Assembly (NCBI GenBank): GCA_964200185.2
Contig: CAXNAD020000239.1
Location: forward strand, 1 to 23,672
DNA from: Choristocarpus tenellus KU-1152
Lineage: Eukaryota; Phaeophyceae
Length of the DNA stretch: 23,672 nucleotides
Direction: 5' to 3'
Both the position numbers and the translations under genes were made by a program. Positions 9,827 to 19,400 of the stretch are shown in pieces; within the stretch, counting starts at the first letter, position 1, and each line of letters opens with the position of its first letter. The notes under the pieces are model-generated. The model was not told where the DNA came from. It saw nothing but the letters and a program-made list of their open reading frames with translations, and made no database searches.

Positions 9827-12800
9827 ATGATTAGGTTCACCTTGTTATGTGTCTGCTCAGCTGTGACGCTTTCATCCACAGCAGCGTTCGTACCGTGCCT
9901 ACTTGGTGGTTCCACATGGGCTGGATTCCAGGAGGAGGCCAGGCAGGGGATGGGTTTGAGGTGCAGTACCGGGGAGGGACTGTCGTCGCATCGAGATTCT
10001 CCAATTCAAGCGAAGGGAACAGGAGACCAGGACTGGGATAGGCAAGGATTGTGTAAAGTTTGGATGAAGGGTTAGTCGGCGTCTTGCCTACCATGATTTG
10101 ATATACCTGCTAGTTGACGACAAGCTATTCTACTTGACTGATGATGCTGACATGATAAGGTGGAGAACCCCCTCTTGCACACGTCTTGGCAGGATGACTT
10201 CAGACTCTTCATCATCACGTACTAAGTTTTTGCAAGGATTTCTAGTAGCAGGCAGTGCAGCACTTTCCTGGCCCATGGCGGCATTGAGCGAGCCTGCACT
10301 GGAAATGTTTAAGAAGAATGAGGTGAGGTTTGTGTGAGAGGACGCCTGTCGACTGTAGCCCACAAGTTTTCACCTCTTTCGCATTGGTGGCGGGAAGTTA
10401 CCCATTTCCACCCATACAATAGCTACAACAAAAGTCTAATCCCCTTTCAATGCTCTTTAAATTTGTTGGTGACTGTGACAGATTTGCGTGGAGAGGAATC
10501 TGTTGGGAGCATGCTCGAAGTACGGTACCTCGGATGAAAAAGAGGTGCATCGCCTCGTCCACGAGGGATGCCGCCGGCTTAATATTGGTTTCTATATCCA
10601 AGTTTGAGCTACTTTTCGCGAAGTAGGATGAAGCAGTTGTGCCCCTGAATTCGCTTGGCAACCTATATCTGCATCTTTCCAAAGGCTACAAATACCGTGC
10701 AAGCATGTCCTGGTAGTAACCTTTGTTGATCGACCCTACGACTAGATGCTGAATTCCATTCGTTGGATTGTACCTCAGGGAAAATCATTTGCGTCATGCC
10801 GAAGGGAGGGGTTACCATATGTACACTTGAAAGTATCTTCCAAGACTTGACCTTTCAAGGCCCCCCGTACGACAATTCTTGACGTTTTGATCAATACCTG
10901 GACATTGTAGCTGCAAGAAGCAATGGCATTGAAAAATAGTAGTTGATTTTGGACGCTGATCAAGGTTTTCGTACTTTAGAGAGTTGAACTTATTTACGTT
11001 TTTTGAACGATGGTTTAAAGACTGGGAGGCAATTGTATTCAAGTTCACTTCTTCTCCAGAAGAGGCGACTTCCACCAACTCTACCTGCTTCATACCAGGA
11101 AAACTTTAGGGATGGAAAATGCTTTAGTTCATGGTGATAGTCGATGATTGTGTGATGGGTTGGAAATTGCATCTCTTAAATTGAGTTTGCTTGCATGATA
11201 TTGTGAATTAGATGTTGAAGTTGGATTTGCTTTGAAGTGAATGTTGTGGCGATCATATTTAATTGGTTTCTCCTGACTAACAGGTGTCCTTATTTAATGT
11301 TAGTCAGTGTTCGCCGTTAATTGCTTCATCATTGCTGTCCTTAGGTGTACATTCAGCATGAAATTTTGCCCATTTACAGTGCCCATTTCGTGATCTGTTA
11401 CCCATACAGGTTCCAGATGCCGTAAAGGTTCTTGCTGTGCAAGGGGAGCCTGAGAGTGATCTTGTGTCAACGTTGAAGCAAAGGTGACCTGTTCTATAAG
11501 TAACTATACGACATACAGCATTGCACGGCATCGAGAATAATGATATGGTATCTTATGAACAATGATAGTGAATGATATGGTGTCTTATGAACCATGTTGC
11601 CTCCTGATTGTTTCATGCGTGGATTCAGTGAACATCACCTGTGCCACAACCAAGAAATATTCCTCCTTCTTCCTCATCAACTGTGGAGTAGAGGGTGAGC
11701 AAGGATTGCCCTGTCCACATCAATGTTCTTGCTCTCTACCCATCATCTGGTATGGAATGGTGCTGTAGTTGACAATGGGGTCTAACCCTAACCCTAACCC
11801 TAATCAGAACGATTGAGAACAAAAAGAAAAACGACGAGGAAGTGGAAGTCAAGACGGCCATCAATGGACAGGCGGGGACATTTGGCCCCTTCACCAAGTA
11901 AGTGATGTGGTGGAATGAACTGGTATCCACAAGGCTTGCTCTGTAGCTTGAGGCTGTTGCTCTTTGTCGAGGATTCTATGTGAAACGTGTTTTCAGGTCC
12001 GGTGAGGCATGCATATATGCTGCCAGGGCTTGCGTTACTGGAGTAAAGTGTTCTGATTTTGGTTGATTGTTTTCCCTTGCTTGTGGTGGTTTGTCTTGTT
12101 TCAAGAACCTGCAGTCGGTTGTGTGTCAAGCAGTAATGTGCATCCTCCTGGGGAGAGTACAATCTGCAACATCCCTTGGCGTATGCAGATAGTCACTAGT
12201 ACCATTCTGTATTGCAGTACAAACAAGTGAAATCAATGCACACCTCAACAATTTGAGGTACTCTATGGACTTTCACTGACTAGTGGTAACATTTTTATCT
12301 GCCATTCTTTTGCCACTCTTTCCCAGGTATTGACGGCTTTCCTGCATGGCGTTAGACTAAGTATCATATGACACTTCAAGTTAGTCATTTTTGGGAGGGT
12401 TTTACATTTCTTGTGTAGTAGTATAGTACATGTGGCTGAATTAATGTTGTGATGTTAACTTTCCTGCTGGAGTCTCCATGCACACCTACTTATTACCACA
12501 AGCAAAAAACTCCTTTAGTGGGATGGTATCTTGTAAGCTGTCTCTTGAGGTGAACCTATGGATAGCTGTAGCTGTCATCACAACAAAGTATACAAAAAGC
12601 AACAAAAGCTACCGTGTTTGTCCATGTTTTGTTCTGACGGCAGCTACCCACCCAGCTCGCCATCAGGCCTTACGAAATAAATAAATAATGGGGTCTACAT
12701 TTTTTTTTTTGCATTTGTCACCTACAATCACAAAGGGCTCTCCATTTTTCCGCACAGAGAGATAGAGAGAGAGAGAGAGAGAGAGTTGATGCAACTGGTG

Positions 12801-13271
12801 GGGGGAGGGAGAGGGGATTTTTTTCTGGATGAACTCTGTGACTGAGAATGGTATAAGTAGTAAGAAGATCTGAGACTTTCGGGAACGTTGAGAGCAAAGT
12901 GCCCTGTTAATATTATTTCTGTCTCAAAGTGCAAGGTGCGTGGGTATAGTTTGTCAGGGATGGATGGAAGCATCGGTTTTGGTTTCATGTTGCCTAGTGT
13001 TCGATGTTTTTCATTGTTGGCTGATCTTGGTGCACCACCTCATTTGCTCCCTGTTCTCGCTATCTTTGCCAACACCCTCTGGAACCCGTTCTCTTCTTGG
13101 ACACGCACGCTCCCTTGTGAAACCGTTCCATGTGTCGAAAATTGGATTGTAAAAAGGTATACGCAGGTGAAGCACAGGTCCACCGGGGAGTGGGAAATGG
13201 TTCTGATTCGCGATGTAGAAGAGCTCAAGAAGGAGGGGAAGGTCAATGACCTCAACGAGTATCTGGACTGA
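9827..13271 (+). CDS. plastid-targeted, probably thylakoid-lumenal protein of unknown function
   Basis: I do not recognise the family. Best model: exons 9827-9960, 10193-10322, 10482-10601, 11410-11483, 11808-11897, 13157-13271 (220 residues, phases consistent). Residues 1-20 are a signal peptide followed by FVP; TAA|FVP fits the ASAFAP cleavage motif of secondary red plastids, with Phe at +1. A Ser-rich basic stretch and a second hydrophobic segment (GFLVAGSAALSWPMAALS, exon 2) follow, as in lumenal precursors. The latter is preceded by SRTKFL, close to but not a twin-arginine motif. The mature part includes EICVERNLLGACSKYG, PDAVKVLAVQGEPE, a charged NKKKNDEEVEVKT stretch, GTFGPFTK and RSTGEWEMVLIRDVEELKKE before a TGA stop. 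The last junction is weakest: the acceptor at 13156 lacks a pyrimidine tract, GTG at 13167 is an alternative, and a small exon within 11898-13156 may be missing. Confidence 0.6.
10602..11409 (+). other. intron 3 of the plastid-protein gene (808 bp)
   Basis: The donor is GTTTGA after NIGFYIQ and the acceptor CCATACAG before VPDAVKV, phase 0. I see no repeats or nested gene in it. Confidence 0.65.
11484..11807 (+). other. intron 4 of the plastid-protein gene (324 bp)
   Basis: The donor is GTGACC, phase 2. The 3' end is made of telomere-type CCCTAA units directly before TCAG. An open 66-bp stretch (11629-11694) flanked by AG and GTGAGC could act as a cassette exon. It is not needed for frame and looks unlike protein. 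Confidence 0.6.
11782..11803 (+). repeat. telomere-type repeat at a 3' splice site
   Basis: Three and a half CCCTAA units end two to four bases before the AG (11806-11807) of the plastid-protein intron. The repeat therefore supplies both the pyrimidine-rich tract and CTAAC motifs resembling the branch-point consensus. Confidence 0.85.
11898..13156 (+). other. putative last intron of the plastid-protein gene (1259 bp)
   Basis: The donor GTAAGT after GPFTK is strong. The acceptor is uncertain. Good internal acceptor-like sites exist at TTTTCAG (11996), ATTGCAG (12217) and TTCCCAG (12326), so one or more further small exons cannot be excluded. A GA microsatellite lies at 12755-12785. Confidence 0.4.
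12755..12785. repeat. GA microsatellite
   Basis: A GA dinucleotide run interrupted once by a T, within the long intron of the plastid-protein gene. Confidence 0.9.
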
Positions 13272-15005
13272 ACAGGAACAACAGTTTTTGTTTTAATGTT
13301 TAAACTTTTTCGTCCTATGTAGCACAGAACACAATTAAGAATTGAATAATTTTTTGTGTCTTCTTTTTTCAGGGAAAGTAAAGAGGAGTAGGTTTCTAGC
13401 TGTGTGAAGAGACTGTTGCTCTATTGTTGGTCTTTGAACTCCACTGTGAAGAATACGTAACCAAGTGGCTAATGGCATTGAAGGCCATTGAAGGGGTTGC
13501 TGTGACGCTGTTTTTTTTGTAAGACTTCTGAAGGGGGGTACTGATATTTAGAGAGTGAAGCGGTCTTGTCGAAGCTACAGCTGGCAAGATTTTCTAGACC
13601 TTGATAGGGTGTTTTAGTTGTTGTTGTAGAATCCTTCAGCATAAGACCCCTGTGAACTGAAATGTTTTATTTAGATTTGGAAGGAAGGCATTTTGGCTAT
13701 GTCCTCGTGTGGATGTACAGCCTGAGGTTGCCTCTCAAGTCAGACCTCTCAATGATCTTTGTTGAAGTTGCTTCTTTGTTGGTCTGACCACATTCTCCTG
13801 GAGACATGTTTCAGATGAAAGGGCAATTGAGTACTAAGGCACTCTATACAGCATTTTTTAATTCCAGCACCCTACACTTAGTGGGGTTGAGATGGCAAGG
13901 TTGATATAGGCTGAAGCCTAGAGAATAGTTCTGAGCAAGAATATAGCAAATTGATGTTGAGGGGAAAGGGTGTAGTCTTGCTGTATTACTAAGCTGTTCA
14001 TGCTTCTCCCCGCAGTGAAACTGTCCCAAGGAAAAAATGGACATTGTGTACTGGTGTGACATGACTTGCTTGACTTTGATATCGAACCCCAAATGTTACT
14101 TGATTGGCTGATGCCTGTCTGAAATGTGCGTTGACTTTTTGTTTGTTTGATGATGCATACATATGCAAGGACCGCTGCAAGAGGATACCCTGTCTTTTAA
14201 AAAACCGAACAGGTTATTTTTCAAGTGGTGGATAGCACACAACTATGAGCAAGTGAAGATGGTCTTTTCTGTCCTAAGTGACTTGAGCCTTACTTTTAAG
14301 TGACCCATACCAGCACCAAGACATTTAACTATTCTTTCTTTCCCAATTATATTGTGGGTATGTGTCATTCTGATACGTGTCTGTTGATCATGTCTTCCTT
14401 CACCCAATAATTGCCTGGTCGGGATGTTGCTCACGGAGGGCTGATTTATATCTTGATGGAGGTGCTGATTGAGGTCTCTGGGGTAGACTGCAGGTGAGAG
14501 TTGCTGGAGGTGCTCTTGTTCTGCTGTATTGTATGGCTGCAGCTTTGCTTTTGATGCCAAGCCCATTGACCCCCGAAACGACTGTATGGTACAAGCCTTG
14601 GAGTGGACTCGAATGTCTCTGGCCAGGCGTACAACTGAGTGTATTGGACAATAACGTAAAAGTGCAGTTTAGATTGCTTTTGGCAAACAAGATGCTCTGT
14701 TGAGCAAGGCATGGGGACTTCTCTTTCAAATTATAGCTGCTGCAAGTAAGTCTGTTCCTATTGAAGTAATGTTGGAAAACATTTCACACACCGAATTTGT
14801 TAGAATTAGGAACATTCAGTAAAATTTGAATGACAATAAAGACTTTTTTAATGGTGGCATAATTGGTGGCAATCATAATCAGAGGGAAGAATATTCTATG
14901 TATGATTGTGGAGGAGAAATTAGTTACAATGTGGCAATCTGACTAAGAGTTTAGAGAAAAAATCCAATGTATCAAGAGGTCTTTTCTTTCAATGATTGAC
15001 TTGGA
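13272..15005. other. convergent intergenic spacer, no supported gene
   Basis: It lies between the 3' ends of the plastid-protein gene (plus) and the IQ-protein gene (minus), so it should hold both 3' UTRs and polyadenylation sites. AATAAA occurs on the plus strand at about 14835. Short open frames occur on both strands around 14240-14730 with no recognisable motifs. Confidence 0.5.
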
Positions 15006-16305
15006 TCAACAATCCACTCTCCAAATTGATGAGCAGAGCAAACTCCGACTGAGACACACAGCAACGGAATCTTCCGTATTATTGCTCCGGCTCTATGCAA
15101 GTGATTGCTCACTTGTGGTAAGAATAAACACTCATTTTAAGGATTTTAGGTGCTTTTTATGGAAGTATGATAGAAATATATTATTCCACACCGATTGGGT
15201 ACTTGTCCAACTACCACGTTTCAAGGTCCATTTTGTGTGCTATACGCAGAATACAAACAACATGCCAACCTGGTGTTCGACCGCTGCCTGTAGCTCGGAT
15301 ATGTTCCCCTGATGTTCGAATGCTTCCTCAGACGTGACTCAACTAACGGCAAATCCAGCTGGAGGAAAGGTGGAATTTCGCGAACTCTTCCCTGTAACCT
15401 TTGGCCAAGAATGTAGTCTTCACTCGAAAGGAGAGTGGTTGCTTTAGGGATACTACCTGATGCATGTAGCAGGGCAGACCAAGCTTCATTGTTTGTGATT
15501 CTTATCTTATCCGTCCTTTGCCTCCTCTTGAACTCGACAACCGTCTGCCAGAATCGCATTCGGTCACGGAAGTTTGGGCAACCAAGTCGAAGTCGAGACC
15601 ACGATGTGGACCATGCCGTGCGCTCCGAATCTGCTTCTCCATTATAGATCTTGGTTGAACGGCAGTTGCCGCGATTGCATCCTTCGGGGGGATGCTTAGC
15701 AAGAATTTGCCGGACCTTTGACCTTGCCAATGCTCCTCGCCAAAATGCCTGTCTCATCGGCAAAGAGGACGAGGAAAGATAGAGAAAATAATAACACATG
15801 TGCCCATACAGAGCAGTTGGGCATTTTGGAAATAAAGCCACTTTTGCATTCGAGTCTAAAGGAAAGCAATATCATCCTCACTTGAATTGCAAGCAGAGAG
15901 CTCCAAGCACGGTAATAAACTGCCCGAACTGACCGCACACGAGCACTCCAGCCTCGAACAACACGTTGGATTTGTGCAGCGGCAAAGTCTCTTCCTCTCC
16001 CTAGCTCTTCCTTGTTAAAGGTGGATTGGAGCATGGGGCATGGATATAGCATGCATTCAAATCGTCGTCTCGAAGCCTTTCACAAAGATTCTCAGCTTGC
16101 ACTGGTGGGTCGCGCTCTCAAGGATAGATAGGTACTCAGAAGTATTCAATACCCTCTGGAATCTTGTCTCTCCAAGACATGGGATATCTGGTGATGGCAT
16201 CATTTTTCCATCGTTGGTTTCCTGCAGCTTGCTGGGATTGCCAACTAATCTGAAGCCAAACATGTACTCGGTCTTCAACTCCTGTGTGCGTCGCACACTC
16301 GCCAT
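15006..16305 (-). CDS. small IQ-motif (calmodulin-binding) protein with coiled-coil tail
   Basis: Model: exons 16305-16153, 16076-15882, 15748-15457, 15337-15270, 15092-15006 (264 residues). An in-frame TGA lies just upstream of the ATG, supporting the start. Two IQ motifs are spaced 28 residues apart. AAAQIQRVVRGWSARV has its IQ at residues 87-88. AIQ|AFWRGALARSKV has its IQ at 115-116 and is split by a phase-0 intron of 133 bp. A basic region (FRDRMRFWQTVVEFKRRQR) and a short acidic-amphipathic exon (SEEAFEHQGNISELQAAVEH) follow. IQ motifs bind calmodulin or related EF-hand light chains. Its head-to-head partner also has IQ motifs, suggesting a shared ciliary or cytoskeletal role (inference). 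The first junction implies a 76-bp intron (GTATTG...GTGAAAG). Otherwise exon 1 reads on to a TGA at 16057 and a frameshift is needed. The last two exons rest on phase and composition only. Confidence 0.62.
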
Positions 16306-16440
16306 TTTGTCAGTGAATCAAGTATGAAGGACATAATGGAGAAAGATGGGGAATATGAATAGAACAAAACAATACTGGGAAACCGTCACAACACAAAGAA
16401 ACTATCATATTATTCTTATATGGTACTAGGTGACACTCCT

Positions 16441-16481
<41 letters not shown>

Positions 16482-16495
16482 AAGAGCGAGATCGG
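16306..16495. promoter_or_regulatory. divergent promoter region between two IQ-protein genes
   Basis: The start codons are 190 bp apart. The LRR-side 35 bases before the leader are a CA repeat. I see no convincing X-box (ciliary RFX site) or TATA box by eye. Confidence 0.6.
16445..16479. repeat. CA microsatellite in the LRR-IQ gene leader
   Basis: About 17.5 uninterrupted CA units end 16 bases before the ATG of the LRR-IQ gene. An in-frame TAA (16442-16444) lies just before it, which sets the upstream limit of the reading frame. It is likely length-variable and in or near the 5' UTR. Confidence 0.95.
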
Positions 16496-19400
16496 ATGGG
16501 AGACATAGATGCAGCTGCTGCTCGTATCCAGGCCATCCAGCGGGGAAGATTGGGTCGGTTGGCATGTGCTCGAAGGAGAAGGAGCAATGATAATCGAGAA
16601 AGAACGGCAAGGGCGAAGAGAGAGCAAGCAGCAATTAAAATTCAGGTTTGAATCTCTTATCATAGAACAGGTGATCAGTTTTCCCATATCATCATCATCA
16701 CCTAAACAGATTTATCATGATACTTGTATTTGCATTTTTCCCCTCATCCGCTGGTCTTGTTACCGTGCTTATCGAGTGGGTGAACGACCACCTTTGCGAT
16801 TCATACTCCGAAGTACTCATTCCCCTTGGTTAAAGTTACCTCCTATAACAATATTCTGCACCATTTGATGCTGCCTTGAAGAACGTTAATCGCATTAGGG
16901 CATTTTCACCTTAATACTCCTCAGGCCACATGTCGAGGGACGACTGGCCGTGCAAAGACAACCCAACTTCGTGAACAGCAATTCGCTGCTGCCAGAATAC
17001 AGGCACAAGTGCGAGGCAAGAAGTCTCGGAAAGAAGTAGGGAAATGCACTGCCGGTGGGGTCCCTCTCGATCGAGCGGACATTAAAAAAGGATTACATAC
17101 GCTAGGTCGTAACCCACAAAACATGCAGCAGTGTTATGTTGGTTTGTATGTTGCTGGCGCAAGACTATCATCGATTGACACAATCGAGAGCTTCCCTCTC
17201 CTCCAGAGCGTGGATCTGAGTGGGAATCATATATCATGTGTGAAGTCCCTCTCGAGGCTACCTTTCCTACATAATATCAACGTCTCGCACAACTGCCTCT
17301 CCAGGTGAATGATTAAAATCGATCCTCCATGCCACCCCAACATAAACCTTCACGATATTTGCTTTGATCCTCCTGACCCACACTGCAGCCCTCCATGGAA
17401 GAGTTTGATGAGTGTAAGACGATTACAGACACATTCATGTGTAGCCCACTAAACACTTGAGGTACAAGAGTCCAAATCTTGTTCAACTGCGCCATGTATC
17501 GCACCTTCACAGAGTTGTGCTCCCACAATATACTCAATAAGTAGTATGCCAGAACCAACTATTGACATCTAATCAAGTATTTCCAAACACCCGAAGTACA
17601 ATCGTAGACTTCAAATTGTAGAATATTTCCCCCCCTTTTTAAGGACATACATCTATTCAATTGATCAACTTAATTCTCAGCTCCCATTCCCTCTGAGGTG
17701 ATTTGTCCGTTAAAAAATTTCATCCTACTGAATTTTCGGATCGCTCCATCTGTCCCAGTGTCCTCGACTACCACATACTCGAGGACGAAGACTTTTCCTG
17801 GCATGCCGACGAGCAATGGTTACATGACTGGATGCCAGAAGCGATTCATTCCTCATCTATGCTTCACAACGCCAACCTTTCTTTTAACAGGTGAAGATGC
17901 CATAAGCAATGAGGATCGGCATTCTAATTTCTTGCGCAAAACATTAGGACTCTTGAGTGCACGTGGTAAAGGACAACAGACCTAAATGTGATTGTGGAAG
18001 GATTACATCAACACTGTCAGTTGATGTTTGGAAGACCATTATATTTTCCTTTGCTTACCTCTCAAATCGTCAAATAGTTGACAGATGTTGGACCAAAATC
18101 CAGGGAAGGAATCTAGAACGAACAAATTGAGCATCTTTTTTGCTTCTGTGCACCAAAGCAACAACAGCACCCTCTACATGGGTGAAACAGCTCGCCATCA
18201 ACATCGTTCAATCAACGAGATAGCCCTGAAAGGGTTTGAGAGAAGGACATAGATATCTAAACAGATTCGTATTTCTGCTGTCCTTTTCTTATGTTGGTAT
18301 GGGATATTGAGGGATCAGCACAATTTCAAGAGGAAAGCAGTGACACTTCCCCTCCCCCCTGTCATGAAACGATCCTGACTGCGACAATATCGTTGGCTTC
18401 CAGCATTGGTCAGATCAATGATCTGTCACACCACAAGTACCTCCAAGTACTGGACCTTTCCCACAATGCTATCAAGGTCATCAGCGGCCTCTCTCAACTC
18501 AGTTGCCTCAGGATTCTTCGGCTGAATCACAACAAGATAACTGCTATTCATGGACTTGATGGTAAGTATGGAGGGTTTGAGATGCTTTTCTTAGATCAGA
18601 TTAATTTATCAGGGGGAACCTTGTTAAGGACAAATTTGAAATAAGCTACTTGGAGCAGTCCTGCTATAATCATTAACTAGATTGTGGCATATTATACAGA
18701 GAGGAATGTCCATAGATTGCAGTTTTGGAGAAGTGAGAATCCATCTTAGGCAAAGAACTTCAAGCACCCTGGCTGCGTTTGTCCATACCATTGAATGGAC
18801 ATCATGACAGGAAAGCATGCATATTTCTTCAAAGAGAGTGACAGTAAAAATATTCTCTCAGTAAGGAGATTTGTATAGCACCTGTCCCTTCAACCACAGT
18901 ACTCCAGCAACTCTATTTTGGCTCTGTATCTCATTCCGCCCAAGGTGTGAAATCCAGCGCCAAGGCAGATCTTTTGTCTGAATATAACCAACTAGATGAC
19001 AATTCCAATGAGTCAAAGTAAAGGAGAAGCATCTAGAGATGCATTTAAAGGATGCTGACAACAATTTGTGAAATTTGGCACTTTTTACAAATGTGTTTAT
19101 GATTTTCTGAATTGCATCAGAAGGGTTTTGAACATTGGAGAAATAAACGCTCTCAATTCAAGCATAAAAAAATCATCCATAGAAATATGGATGAATTGCA
19201 AAAATTGGAAAACAGACATGAAATGCAATACCTCTCGTATAAACTGGCTCGATGAAAGTAATCACTAAACGAATTACAACTCCACCAATGCATGAAAAAA
19301 AATCCTTCATTATTTACTGCCCACCACTCCAAATTCTGTTGGAGTTTAGTTGTTGGGAAAACAAACTGGTGGAGAATTGCCAATAAGGGCGATCAATCAC

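Noticed and set aside
11629-11694. 66-bp possible exon of the plastid-protein gene
   Set aside because: It has AG and GTGAGC flanks and keeps phase, but the frame it would use reads an odd His/Leu-rich peptide. The direct 11483-11808 join works without it.
12218-12258. Possible exon reading TSEINAHLNNL after ATTGCAG
   Set aside because: Its phase does not match the exon ending at 11897 unless a 5-nt micro-exon (GTCCG after TTTTCAG at 11990-11996) is assumed. Too speculative to annotate.
14243-14729. Overlapping open frames of about 107-109 codons on the minus strand
   Set aside because: They have no motif, several frames are equally open, and there are no convincing splice links to the IQ gene. 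Composition is unlike the neighbouring exons.
15435-15647. Plus-strand open frame of 70 codons
   Set aside because: It is antisense to the third exon of the IQ protein and has no motif.
16747-16782. IQ-like reading IRWSCYRAYRVGE on the plus strand
   Set aside because: It lies inside intron 1 of the LRR-IQ gene with no AG acceptor in a usable place. The exon at 16925 continues the IQ motif perfectly without it. It might be a relic of an IQ exon.
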